Positions 51,375 to 61,255 are shown, counted from the stretch's first letter. The stretch is 64,000 bases of DNA from an uncultured Collinsella sp. (GCA_958370785.1 CATXKN010000003.1:124001-188000); one strand, 5' to 3'. Notes: a model not told the origin generated them from the letters alone. Program-made: numbers and translations.

Positions 51375-52289
51375 TTATCCCTCAAGCCGTCTAATCTCTT
51401 CCCAAATCTTGCAATAGGCCTTTTCCCAATTACCGGCAATTACTTTGCATGGCTCGCACTCAACATGAAGGGCGTCGAAAGGACTAAAATCGCGCTGCTC
51501 ATCTTCGGAAATAAGAGGGAAATAGATGATTCTATTTGTTATTTTTCCGTTCATGTCCCGGTCCGCCAACAGCTGAGCCCTCCTCATGAGAAGCCACCAG
51601 ATATCGAGCTCGTCCGACGACAAACCAAGACCAACAATATAGATATTAGAATTAAAGAAGAGCTCGGCCCAGGTCTTTTTCCAGCCAGGACCCCTAGTAA
51701 GCACATTTAAATCAATCAAACGACCAAGACTTGAAACGTCCTGACTAGACTCCCCATCAGATAGCAATTCCATTGTTTTAGCCAAATTATCAATGTACTT
51801 GGTAATGCCCAAACAAATACTTTTAGGATACGAGATTTCTCCGTGAATGTGATGGACTTCCAAATCGCCAATTACTTTATTTCTCTTATCGCTAGCTCTC
51901 GTCTCAAACGTGTAATGTTCTTCTACTTGCTTGCCAAACAAGGGAGATGAAGCCCCGTGAATGAGAGCGTTTTCAAGGTTGTGGTCATAATTGGTCGTCA
52001 AAATTGTTTTAACACCAGAATCGAGTATGGAAACGAAATAATCAGATTTTTCGATTGCAGTCTGGGGTGTATCGAGGCAATTCAAACAATCTAAAACTCT
52101 CTTTGAAACGCTGTCGTTGCTATAGCGCCCCTTCGCCTCACAAAGAATTGCGTCGTACTTCAACAACGAATTGACCGTTGGCCCCAATTTACTGAAGAAC
52201 TCACTCTCGATACCCTGCAGCAAATCGTCCCAAGATGGATAGTTCTTCAAGCAGCGGTTCAAACCGTTGCCGAGTAGAATTGCACTCAT
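51375..52289 (-). CDS. SIR2-like NAD-binding defence-type protein
   Basis: This 304-residue protein has the SIR2_2-type motif series: SAILLGNGLNR at the N-terminus (the Gly loop), LTTNYDHNLENAL (the catalytic Asn-Asp position), HHIHGE (the catalytic His) and IYIVGLGLSSDELD for the end of the Rossmann core. Single-domain proteins like this occur in phage-defence islands and resemble AbiH/SIR2 NAD-degrading effectors; that function is inferred. Base composition is far more AT-rich than its neighbours, a sign of recent transfer. Start 52289 follows AAGGGAGC. Confidence 0.78.
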   Translation of the reverse strand: MSAILLGNGLNRCLKNYPSWDDLLQGIESEFFSKLGPTVNSLLKYDAILCEAKGRYSNDSVSKRVLDCLNCLDTPQTAIEKSDYFVSILDSGVKTILTTNYDHNLENALIHGASSPLFGKQVEEHYTFETRASDKRNKVIGDLEVHHIHGEISYPKSICLGITKYIDNLAKTMELLSDGESSQDVSSLGRLIDLNVLTRGPGWKKTWAELFFNSNIYIVGLGLSSDELDIWWLLMRRAQLLADRDMNGKITNRIIYFPLISEDEQRDFSPFDALHVECEPCKVIAGNWEKAYCKIWEEIRRLEG

Positions 52290-52633
52290 GATTCGGCTCC
52301 CTTGAGCATAATGTTGCAGATATCGAATCGTTAATAACTAATATTTGACAAGAAATTCGTACACACCCATGGTTGATCCATGGGCAAATCCGAGCCGAGC
52401 ACCGCTTTCACGGACATCTAACGAACATTTGAGATCAATCATTTCCTCCCCGAATACACAGAATCTCGAATTGCTTGTTAGACGGGTTGAACAAGTTTAA
52501 ATGCTTCTCTCTCGTTTTTTCGATAAGAGCCCCGAAGCTTACTTGCCTCCTCCTAGTAAGCATAAAGATCGTCCACTTGTTCGATATACTCTGGAGGATG
52601 CTCATCATCAGGCTGATTAGAAATAGTATACAT
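52290..52633. other. AT-rich 344-bp gap with palindrome
   Basis: No gene. CCCATGG (52366-52372) and CCATGGG (52378-52384) form a perfect 7-bp inverted repeat around TTGAT, a possible operator. TTGACA occurs at 52345-52350 but no matching -10 is evident. The composition matches the SIR2-like gene rather than the core genome. Confidence 0.45.
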
Positions 52634-52946
52634 ATGATTCTATGTAAAGAATTTCATACGCCCGTTGTAAAGCCCATATTCGATCTGCAACGCAACTTTG
52701 GCTCTATTGCGGATAGCCGTCACAAGACCAAAGAGCCCGTCTACCTGACCAAAAACGGATCGGCGTCGCTTGTCGTCATGAATGCCGAGGCCTATGACGA
52801 GCAGACGCGCGCTAACCGCCATTCAGGAACGCGAAGATCGCATTCAACGCGCCATCGCCCGCGGCTACGATGACCTCGTAAACGACCGAGTGCGTCCTTG
52901 GAAGCAAGCGAAGGCCGAGGCGGATCGGATGCGAGCCTCGAGATAA
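52634..52946 (+). pseudogene. Phd/YefM antitoxin, frameshifted
   Basis: The first 60 codons give PIFDLQRNFGSIADSR and EPVYLTKNGSASLVVMN, the Phd/YefM antitoxin N-terminal DNA-binding domain. After AYDEQTR at 52810 the homologous continuation LTAIQEREDRIQRAIARGYD, and on to RMRASR, lies in a frame shifted by one base. The break is inside ACGCGCGCTA, so loss of a GC pair by slippage is likely. No RelE/Doc-type toxin gene follows. No clear ribosome site is seen, and the start is taken from homology. Confidence 0.78.
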
Positions 52947-53076
52947 GCCCTCCCCCATGTAACCATCCTGTAAATCATAGCAGCGCACTCGAGTTTTACC
53001 GTGATGCGGTCGCGCCTGGCGCTCCACTGTGCTAAAGTATCCCGAACGTTCAAACGACTACGAGGGGAACTAGAAG

Positions 53077-54201
<1,125 letters not shown>

Positions 54202-54273
54202 CCCGCAACACGCGGGCCGACCAGCCACCTCAGACCACCCTGTTTAGATCAAAACCTGCTAAGGAGTTTTTCC

Positions 54274-55437
54274 ATGCGTAAGATTAAGACCATCGACGAC
54301 ATCACCAAGGACGGCAAGGTCGAGTTTGGCGAGGGCTACGAGTTTGTGAGCACCGCCGAGGAGGCCGACGCCATCCTGATGCGCTCCACCGACCTGCACG
54401 GCTACGAGCTGCCCGAGGGCATCCGCGCCATCGCCCGCTGCGGTGCCGGCGTCAACAACATCCCCGTCGAGGAGTACGCCAAGAAGGGCGTCGTCGTCTT
54501 TAACTCCCCCGGCGCCAACAGCAACGCCGTCAAGGAGCTCGTCCTGGGCATGCTGGTGCTTTCGAGCCGCGGCGTGGTGCAGTCGATGAACTGGGTGCGC
54601 GACAACGCCGACGACCCCGAGATCCAGGTCGATGCCGAGAAGGCCAAGAAGGCCTTTGTGGGCCGCGAGCTCAAGGGCAAGCGCATCGGCGTCATCGGCC
54701 TGGGCAACGTAGGCTCCAAGGTCGCCAACGCCTGCGTCGATCTGGGCATGGACGTCTACGGCTACGATCCGTTCATTTCCGTTGAGCACGCGTGGGTGCT
54801 GAGCCGCGAGGTGCAGCGCGTGGGCACGCTCGAGGATCTGTGCCGCGGCTGCGACTACCTCACCGTGCACGTGCCCAGCAAGGCCGACACCATCGGCATG
54901 ATCAGCACCGAGCAGATTAACCTGCTGGCACCCGACGCCGTGCTCATCAACTACGCACGCGAGACCATCATTGACGAGGACGCCGTCGACGCCGCCCTGC
55001 GCGCGGGCAAGCTGAGCTGGTTTAGCTGCGACTTTGCCACGCCCAAGACCGTCAAGATGCCCAATACGTTTATCACCACGCACTCGGGCGCCGGCACTGG
55101 CGAGGCCGAGGCCAACTGCGCCGACATGGCCATCAGCGAGCTCAAGGATTACCTGGAGAACGGCAACATCGCGCACAGCGTCAACTACCCCGCCTGCAGC
55201 ATGGGCAAGGCGCGCGCCGCGAGCCGCATCGCCTGCCTGCACGCCAACGTGCCCAACATGATCGGCCAGATTACGGCAATCCTGGCCAAGGACAACGCCA
55301 ACGTGCAGCGTATGACCAACGAGTCCGCTGGCGAGAACGCCTACACCATGTTCGACACCGACGAGCACCTGAACAGCAGCACCATCGAGGCGCTCAAGCA
55401 GATTCCGTCGATGTATCGCGTGCGCGTGATCAAATAG
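54274..55437 (+). CDS. serA: D-3-phosphoglycerate dehydrogenase
   Basis: The 387-residue SerA oxidises 3-phosphoglycerate with NAD, the first step of serine synthesis. The NAD-binding motif is GVIGLGNVGSKVANA, catalytic blocks include ARCGAGVNNIP and the His in FITTHSGAGTGEAE, and a short C-terminal ACT domain (NVPNMIGQITAILAKDNANV) should give serine feedback. It is the shorter type without the middle ASB domain. AAGGAG precedes the start. Confidence 0.95.
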   Translation: MRKIKTIDDITKDGKVEFGEGYEFVSTAEEADAILMRSTDLHGYELPEGIRAIARCGAGVNNIPVEEYAKKGVVVFNSPGANSNAVKELVLGMLVLSSRGVVQSMNWVRDNADDPEIQVDAEKAKKAFVGRELKGKRIGVIGLGNVGSKVANACVDLGMDVYGYDPFISVEHAWVLSREVQRVGTLEDLCRGCDYLTVHVPSKADTIGMISTEQINLLAPDAVLINYARETIIDEDAVDAALRAGKLSWFSCDFATPKTVKMPNTFITTHSGAGTGEAEANCADMAISELKDYLENGNIAHSVNYPACSMGKARAASRIACLHANVPNMIGQITAILAKDNANVQRMTNESAGENAYTMFDTDEHLNSSTIEALKQIPSMYRVRVIK

Positions 55438-55477
55438 CGCCGGCACCAAGCCTGTCAGGCAGACCATGAAGCCCATT

Positions 55478-55507
55478 CGGCCCCCGTTTTTACGAAACGG
55501 GGGCCGA
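55478..55507 (+). terminator. hairpin after serA
   Basis: CGGCCCCCGTTT and AAACGGGGGCCG form a perfect 12-bp stem with a short TTACG-like loop. Only a weak T-tract follows. Confidence 0.75.
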
Positions 55508-55531
55508 TTTCGTTGCTCCGGCTGGTTTTAA

Positions 55532-55704
55532 AATGCTATCCAGAACAAGTTTTTTCGGATAATCGACAGTCGTACCCAAATCACTGAGCGCACCTGCTCT
55601 GATAAACAGCTTTATCAGGGGCTTTAGTAAGTAATAATCGATCTCTATATGCCAAATTAAAGTTGACTGTCCATTTTCCGAAACAACTTGTTCTGAGTAG
55701 CATT
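55532..55704. repeat. 40-bp inverted repeats with inner hairpin
   Basis: The left arm 55532-55571 (AATGCTATCCAGAACAAGTT at its start) and the right arm 55665-55704 (ending CAACTTGTTCTGAGTAGCATT-like) are inverted copies with about 85-90% identity. The 93-bp centre contains CTGATAAA (55599-55606)/TTTATCAG (55611-55618). Both are AT-rich compared with the flanks. It occupies most of the 348-bp gap between serA and the next gene and has a MITE-like outline without an ORF. Confidence 0.8.
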
Positions 55705-55785
55705 ATTAAAGCCCTTCCAAGGCGAAACTGAAGCCTTTTTCGCGCCCAAAACTCTAGCTCGCGCGACCGTTCTCCACCCGCACGA

Positions 55786-56835
55786 CTACATTCCCGCCCA
55801 ATCGATAAAAATCTCCTCACGAAGCCGCCGTTCAAGCTCCTGCTGCCGCGGTGTCTTGTCTTTCAACGGCGCATCGAGATAGGACATGATGAGCTCCATC
55901 ACCACGCGGAAGGCATCGGAGTCGGCCAGCTGGCTATAGGTCATCAAAACGACGGGATATCCCATCGCTTGCAAGGCCGTCGTTCGATCGGAGTCCGAAA
56001 TCTTGGATTCTATGGATCCGTGTATGGCTTTACCCTGGCATTCAACAAGGCACTCTCGGCTGCCGTCCTTATTTGCCAGCAGGATATCGGCATAGCGCCT
56101 ATCAAGCCCCGAAATCAGGCGGGCGCTGCGCGTCATGCGAATCTCAACGTTATTGGTAAGGCGCAGCCCTTCGCCACCGCGCAACCTCGTAAGGCCAAAC
56201 AGCATCGAAGCCTGGACCTCGAGCGGCGATGCCGCCACCCCCGTAATGCACTTCGCGGCTCGTAAGAACGATTTAGCGCCGCGGAGCCCCCGGATCTTAT
56301 CGACGTACTCTGTAAGCTCAGAGAGCTCGATCAAGGGCGGTCGTTTCCACAAGTCCGTTGGATTCCCCGAGACATCCTTTACGTTTTCCCAGCCCAACCG
56401 TGCATCGCCCCACTGGCCCCCATATGCCTGCACAAGTGCCGACTTTACCTGAGGCGCAATCTTGCACACGGCAAAGGTGCCGCACATCTCATACATGCAC
56501 ATGATTAGGCGCTCGTTTGAGACCGAGGAAGCCAGGGTCAGCAGAGTAAAGAGCGGAGACGCGACATCGAGGCCAAACTCTGTCTGCCGCACGGAGTCAA
56601 ACAGCCTCTCCCCGTTCCAAACATGTCTGACAATGCGATCGCCCTTACGTCCGCAGCTGCCCTGCGCCAAAACATGCAACGGAGTGCCCAGGAAATGCGT
56701 AACGAGCGGATGCTCGCATAGGCGCTCCCTGCGCGGATCGTCCACAGAATCGGGCAGGTCCGGCATTATCGCCAAGACCTGTGGAGGTATCCGGTGATAC
56801 CGAAAGGCAGATATGTCGCACAGCATGTCGTCCAT
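55786..56835 (-). CDS. probable PD-(D/E)XK-fold protein, unknown
   Basis: The protein is about 350 residues from ATG 56835. The N-terminal two-thirds has LGTPLHVLAQGSCGRKGDRI and ASPLFTLLTLASSVSNERLI, a pattern I associate with AbiEi-like proteins of Coriobacteriia, but this is a weak recollection. The C-terminal part shows DRRYADILLANKDGS, then ECLVECQGKAIH and a Tyr/Leu helix: D-x(n)-E-x-Q-x-K spacing typical of nuclease folds (DUF559/VSR-like). The frame is open to 57090 and would overlap the next gene, so 56835 is preferred, without a clear ribosome site. It diverges from the peptidase. Confidence 0.65.
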   Translation of the reverse strand: MDDMLCDISAFRYHRIPPQVLAIMPDLPDSVDDPRRERLCEHPLVTHFLGTPLHVLAQGSCGRKGDRIVRHVWNGERLFDSVRQTEFGLDVASPLFTLLTLASSVSNERLIMCMYEMCGTFAVCKIAPQVKSALVQAYGGQWGDARLGWENVKDVSGNPTDLWKRPPLIELSELTEYVDKIRGLRGAKSFLRAAKCITGVAASPLEVQASMLFGLTRLRGGEGLRLTNNVEIRMTRSARLISGLDRRYADILLANKDGSRECLVECQGKAIHGSIESKISDSDRTTALQAMGYPVVLMTYSQLADSDAFRVVMELIMSYLDAPLKDKTPRQQELERRLREEIFIDWAGM

Positions 56836-56989
56836 AAAGGCTACGTACCCACTACGTCGTTTGTGAGCCCGCTCGGACGGCAAACGCGCCGGCTCGGCCT
56901 GCGAACGGTAAATACTGCTACGTACGCGTCGCGAATCTCTCAGGAGGCTTACAATCGGTTTGGAAAGCAGACTGATTGTGAGGTTGCAT

Positions 56990-58210
56990 ATGGTTGATGA
57001 GGACTTTGCCTGGAGGCTTACGCAGGAGCTCGTGCGGATCGACAGCTCAGACCCGGGCGCGTATGAGGATGAAATTGAGCGGTATATCAAAACGCTGGTT
57101 GAGGCTCAGCTGGAGCGGTTGAGTCATCCGGCGCTCCATGCCGTGCAGATTGAGGAGCTCGAAGTACTCCCCGGACGCCGCAACCTCATAGTCACCGTGC
57201 CGGGCGTAAGCGACGAGTCACGGCTGGTCTACATCTGCCACATGGATACCGTCACCTTGGGCGACGGCTGGGGCGCAGGCATTCCGCCTCTCGGGGCGGT
57301 CGTGTGCGACGATAAACTCTATGGCCGCGGCGCCTGCGATATGAAGGGTGGCCTGGCCTGCGCCATTGCCGCACTGGTCCATACACTCGAGCGTGTGGCG
57401 GCAAGCGGCGCGCTGCCCCGCCGCGGCTTTTCGCTCATCTGCTCGGTCGACGAGGAAGACTTTATGCGCGGCTCCGAGGCCGCCATCGATGCCGGATGGG
57501 TCGGCTCGCGCGAATGGGTGTTGGATACCGAGCCCACCGACGGACAGATTCAGGTGGCGCACAAGGGCCGCACGTGGTTTGAGATCGAGATGACCGGCGT
57601 CACGGCGCACGCAAGCCAGCCCTGGAAGGGCGCGGATGCCGTCGCCGCCATGGCAGAGGCCGTCTGCGCGTTGCGCCGCGCGTTCATGGCGCTGCCCGTA
57701 CACGATGAGCTAGGGCCATCGACCATCACGTTTGGACAGATCGAGGGTGGCTACCGTCCCTATGTCGTACCCGACCATGCCAAGGTCTGGGTCGACATGC
57801 GCCTGACCCCGCCGACCGACACGGCCGCCGCGACGCGCATGGTAGAGCAGGCCATCGCCGTCGCCGAAGCCGCCGTTCCCGGTTGCCGCGGCAGCTACGT
57901 CGTGACAGGCGACCGCCCCGCCATCGAGCGCGACCCGGGCTCTCCCCTTCTGGCAGCACTCAAACATGCCGCCGACAGCGTGACGGACGTGGACACGACC
58001 GTCGGCTTCTTTACCGGCTACACCGACACCGCCGTCATTGCCGGCAAGACGGGTAACCGCAACTGTATGAGCTACGGCCCCGGGTCGCTCGCGCTCGCGC
58101 ACAAGCCCAACGAGTATGTGCCCCATGCCGATATCGTTCGTTGCCAGAACGTACTCATCGCGCTCGCTGACAACGCGCTCTGGAACGCAAGCGGCCAAGT
58201 TGGGGCATAA
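56990..58210 (+). CDS. M20 family metallopeptidase (ArgE/DapE-like)
   Basis: The 406-residue co-catalytic zinc hydrolase has HMDTVTLGDGW with the first zinc His and Asp, GRGACDMKGGLACAIA with the bridging Asp, SVDEEDFMRGSEA with the catalytic Glu pair, and a late GYTDTAVIAG. The dimerisation domain begins near AHKGRTWFEIEMTGVTAHAS. ArgE, DapE and peptidase functions all remain possible. ATG 56990 matches the family start, with a weak GAGG upstream. It is followed 39 bases later by the DUF1015-like gene. Confidence 0.9.
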   Translation: MVDEDFAWRLTQELVRIDSSDPGAYEDEIERYIKTLVEAQLERLSHPALHAVQIEELEVLPGRRNLIVTVPGVSDESRLVYICHMDTVTLGDGWGAGIPPLGAVVCDDKLYGRGACDMKGGLACAIAALVHTLERVAASGALPRRGFSLICSVDEEDFMRGSEAAIDAGWVGSREWVLDTEPTDGQIQVAHKGRTWFEIEMTGVTAHASQPWKGADAVAAMAEAVCALRRAFMALPVHDELGPSTITFGQIEGGYRPYVVPDHAKVWVDMRLTPPTDTAAATRMVEQAIAVAEAAVPGCRGSYVVTGDRPAIERDPGSPLLAALKHAADSVTDVDTTVGFFTGYTDTAVIAGKTGNRNCMSYGPGSLALAHKPNEYVPHADIVRCQNVLIALADNALWNASGQVGA

Positions 58211-58249
58211 TAAGCCGCGAACAAACCGACTCACACGTTAGGACCGTCC

Positions 58250-58939
58250 ATGAAAGCACTTCCGTTTCCCTGCATCCGACCGGCTCAGGACCGCGTGCTC
58301 GATGCGCTGCCGCAGATGGGCGGTATCCTGAGCGGCAACGACGCCCTACGCGGCGCCATCGCCGACGGCCTGATGCTCAAGGATCCAGGCGCGGCGTATT
58401 ACGTGTACGAATGCTCGGGCGAGCCGGGTCACGTGACGGGTGTCGTGGCGATTTGCCCGGTTAACGTGCTGACGGGCAGCGACGCGGCTGTCGCCGAGAA
58501 CGTCGACGCACTCGCCGCTGCGCACGCGATCGCCGAGCTCAAGGTGCAGCCGCGCCCCGTGTCGCTCGCCTACGAAGCCTCGCCCGTCATGGATATCATC
58601 CTCGGCGCCGCCAAAGAGGGCGCTTCGCTCTATGCCGTCACCGACCCCGCCGGCATTACGCACCGTGTGTGGGAGGTCAAGCGCGAGGACGCCCTCGGGG
58701 CCATCCGCGCTATGCTCGACCAAGCACCGGAGCCGGCACTGGCCGACGACCCCGCCTACGCCACCGCTCTGACCGGGGCGTCGCAGCTGCTAACCGATGA
58801 GGCCCGCGCCGCCGGAACGTACACCGGCAAGGAGCCGTTCAACTTTACCGTGGCCGCACTCTTCCCCGCCGCACAGGTCGCCGGCGGCGCACCGCAGGTC
58901 CCGACGGGCCTGCTCACTCACCAGATCTCGCGGTTCTAG
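58250..58939 (+). CDS. DUF1015-like protein, short form
   Basis: The 229-residue protein resembles the N-terminal and middle parts of DUF1015 (COG4198): FPCIRPAQDRVLDALPQM, YYVYECSGEPGHVTGVVAIC, VAENVDALAAAHAIAELKVQ and PVSLAYEASPVMDII. Usual family members are near 400 residues, so this one is shortened to about half. DUF1015 genes are often near serA/serC, and here those genes lie about 3 kb upstream. The start is at 58250 and a hairpin terminator follows at 58984. Function unknown. Confidence 0.68.
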   Translation: MKALPFPCIRPAQDRVLDALPQMGGILSGNDALRGAIADGLMLKDPGAAYYVYECSGEPGHVTGVVAICPVNVLTGSDAAVAENVDALAAAHAIAELKVQPRPVSLAYEASPVMDIILGAAKEGASLYAVTDPAGITHRVWEVKREDALGAIRAMLDQAPEPALADDPAYATALTGASQLLTDEARAAGTYTGKEPFNFTVAALFPAAQVAGGAPQVPTGLLTHQISRF

Positions 58940-58983
58940 CGGACTCAAACGCGAAGCTGAAAAACCCGGCATCCAAACAAACA

Positions 58984-59024
58984 AGGGGCGGAGATGCAGC
59001 AAATGCATGCATCTCCGCCCCTTT
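58984..59024. terminator. terminator between DUF1015-like and phosphatase genes
   Basis: AGGGGCGGAGATGCA and TGCATCTCCGCCCCT form a perfect 15-bp stem with a 9-base loop, followed by a short T-tract. It can serve both convergent genes. Confidence 0.8.
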
Positions 59025-59068
59025 CGCATCAAACAATTACGCCGGCAAACCGCGCCGCAACACCAGCG

Positions 59069-59704
59069 TTATCCACGCTGCGGACCCGCTGCCGCCGCGA
59101 GCGGCTCAAGACCCAGCTCGCGCGCGTAGTCTTCCTGCGTAAAGATCTCAACCAGTTCAAACGTATCCTTCGCATCATCAAACACGAAGTGCAGCACCGA
59201 GCAGTTGCCCGGCACACGGTCGCGCTCGTCCGCCGCCGCGCCCTTCACGTGATCCATAAACTCCTTGATGGCCGAGCCATGGCTTACCGCGAGCACGCAC
59301 GTATGGTCCGGACGCTGCATAAGCTCGGTCAGCGTCGCCACCATGCGCTCGCGCACCCGCATCTGACCCTCGCCGCCAAACTGACGATAGAAATCGCACC
59401 ACGGGCGTTCGGGCATGAGCATCACGCGCTCGGCCTCAAAGTCGCCAAAGAACCACTCACGCAGGCCGTCCAGGCGCTCGTACGCCAAGCCCGGCCACAA
59501 GTTGGCGATAGTCTGCTCGGTGCGATGAAGTGTGGAAGTGTAGGCATGATCGGGCTCAATGCCGCGCGCACGCAAGAACATGCCGGCACGCGCCGCCTGG
59601 TCGCAACCCAGCTGCGTGAGCGGCGAGTCGCTCCAGCCCTGAATAATGCGCTTGAGGTTAAATATCGTCTGTCCATGACGGACCAGATACAGGTCTTTAT
59701 TCAT
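59069..59704 (-). CDS. histidine phosphatase family protein A
   Basis: The 211-residue protein has the RHG motif LYLVRHGQTIFNLKRI at the start, the second Arg region STLHRTEQTI, the Glu in LREWFFGDFEAE and the second His in LAVSHGSAIKEF, so the branched-phosphatase active site is complete. It is a close paralogue of the next gene. Substrates range from phosphoglycerate to sugar phosphates. GGACCCCC precedes ATG 59704; it lies 18 bases from gene B and probably is co-transcribed. Confidence 0.9.
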   Translation of the reverse strand: MNKDLYLVRHGQTIFNLKRIIQGWSDSPLTQLGCDQAARAGMFLRARGIEPDHAYTSTLHRTEQTIANLWPGLAYERLDGLREWFFGDFEAERVMLMPERPWCDFYRQFGGEGQMRVRERMVATLTELMQRPDHTCVLAVSHGSAIKEFMDHVKGAAADERDRVPGNCSVLHFVFDDAKDTFELVEIFTQEDYARELGLEPLAAAAGPQRG

Positions 59705-59722
59705 AGGGGGTCCTTTCGTTTG

Positions 59723-60265
59723 TTACAAACCCAAGAGCGAAAACGCCCCGTCGCGATAGCCAAAATGAAGCACGGCACCGTTGTCGGGCTGCTCTCCCCC
59801 GCCAGTCACGCATCTAAGAAACTCCTGGCAGGCTGAGCCGTGGGAGACGGCCAGCACGCAGTCGTGCCGGGGCCGGGCCATGATGCGGGACAGCGCCGCG
59901 ACCATACGTGCGCGAAGCTCACTTTCCGACTCGCCACCAAAGGCGACCGGATAATCGCCCCAGGGTTGCGCCGGTATCTCGCGGTTTGATGTGCCCTCCA
60001 GCGAACCCAAATGCCACTCGCGCAGTTCATCGACCAGCTCTATGGAACGACCCTCGCCAACGATAAGCTCTGCCGTACACCGCGCCCGCCCCAACGGAGA
60101 CGAATACACATGGTCAAAGGCCACGCCGCGGTCCTTGAACGCCGCACGCGTCGCCAGCGCCTGCTCGCGCCCGCGCGCCGTCAACGGCGAATCGTGCCAG
60201 CCCTGCAAAATGTTCTTCACATTGAGCTCGGTCTGCCCATGCCGCACCAAATACAGATCGGCCAC
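59723..60265 (-). CDS. histidine phosphatase family protein B
   Basis: The 180-residue product shares the same motifs: LYLVRHGQTELNVKNILQGW, SSPLGRARCTAELI, LREWHLGSLEG and LAVSHGSACQEFL. Identity with gene A along the whole length suggests tandem duplication. It is the upstream gene of the pair on the minus strand and has a GGGAGGGC site before ATG 60265. A hairpin repeat lies between it and the nitroreductase. Confidence 0.9.
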   Translation of the reverse strand: MADLYLVRHGQTELNVKNILQGWHDSPLTARGREQALATRAAFKDRGVAFDHVYSSPLGRARCTAELIVGEGRSIELVDELREWHLGSLEGTSNREIPAQPWGDYPVAFGGESESELRARMVAALSRIMARPRHDCVLAVSHGSACQEFLRCVTGGGEQPDNGAVLHFGYRDGAFSLLGL

Positions 60266-60280
60266 AAGCCCTCCCCTCGC

Positions 60281-60316
60281 ACCACCGTAAAGGTGACAGG
60301 CACCTTTGCGGTGGTT
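60281..60316. repeat. CACCACAAAGG-type hairpin, variant copy 7
   Basis: ACCACCGTAAAGGTG pairs with CACCTTTGCGGTGGT around ACAGG. It is like the other six but lacks the GGGGACA loop (it reads GGTGACAGG) and has one G-U-type mismatch. Confidence 0.8.
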
Positions 60317-60348
60317 TTACCGCCGAATCGCGCCACAACGACGCGCAA

Positions 60349-61020
60349 CTACAGCAGCACGTCGGCAAGCGGACGCTTGGGCACGTGATGCACCTGCGCC
60401 TCATCGCGCCAGTAATTGATAGAGCCATCCGGGTTGGAGTCGATCGCATCGATCAACTGAGTCTCGGTTGGCACGCCAAAAGCCATGATCAGCTTGAGCT
60501 CGTATTTGTCGTTATCGAGCCCCATGGCGTCGATTGCGCGGGGCGTAAAGGCCTTGAACATGCATGCCGCCACCTCGGGCGTGGCACTGCGAGCCGCGAG
60601 CATCATCGTCTGGGCGGCAATGCCGGTGTCGACCTCGGTGATGGGCGCGGCGGGCTTACCCGAAACAGCGCGCTCGGCAAGAATCGCTATGTAGCCGGTC
60701 GGGCGCTCGCCCTCATCGGGACCCGGCCAGTCCTTGAGAGCACCGGCCCACGCGAGCTCATCAAATACGCGCGCGCAGTCCTCGGCACCGCTCACCACAT
60801 GAAAACGCAGGCGCTGAGCATTGGCGCCGCAAGGGGCCAGATGCGCAAGCTCCGCCAGCTCGAGCAAAAACTCGCGCGGTACGCGCATGGACTCGTCAAA
60901 TCGGCGGCACGTGCGGGCGCGGCGGACCAGCCCGTCAAACGTGTCCAGGCCAAGCTTTTCGCAACCCTGCTTTGCCATCGACTCAGCGCTTACCGGCGCC
61001 GCGGGAACTGTTTCGTTCAT
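60349..61020 (-). CDS. nitroreductase family protein
   Basis: The 223-residue FMN enzyme has RRARTCRRFDESMRVPRE, the usual R-R-S-x-R start of nitroreductases, APCGANAQRLRFHVV for flavin contact, VDTGIAAQTMMLAA in the middle and a C-terminal KRPLADVL. It probably reduces nitro or quinone compounds with NAD(P)H; physiological substrate unknown. ATG 61020 is plausible. It is upstream of the histidine phosphatases on the same strand. Confidence 0.88.
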   Translation of the reverse strand: MNETVPAAPVSAESMAKQGCEKLGLDTFDGLVRRARTCRRFDESMRVPREFLLELAELAHLAPCGANAQRLRFHVVSGAEDCARVFDELAWAGALKDWPGPDEGERPTGYIAILAERAVSGKPAAPITEVDTGIAAQTMMLAARSATPEVAACMFKAFTPRAIDAMGLDNDKYELKLIMAFGVPTETQLIDAIDSNPDGSINYWRDEAQVHHVPKRPLADVLL

Positions 61021-61255
61021 AGGGACCCCTCAATAAAAGCCAATTGTCCTTTAGAAAATCTAACCTAAAACGTAGGCAATAACGAACAGAGCTGCAATGT
61101 TCTACACCTGTTGAATATCCCGCATCCAAACGGGAACAAAGATAACAATTCGGGAAGGTGAGGCTCCCATTCGCCCTTTCCGCCCCACGCGACGGCGCCC
61201 TTGGGCGATACTGGTTGCAAGAGCTACGGCTTACGCCGCACGGAAAGGAGACATC

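Noticed and set aside
52947..53060. Remnant of a RelE-type toxin after the antitoxin pseudogene
   Set aside because: A short frame reading ALEFYRDAVAPGAPLC is toxin-like only by chance, ends after 19 codons and lies in the serC promoter region.
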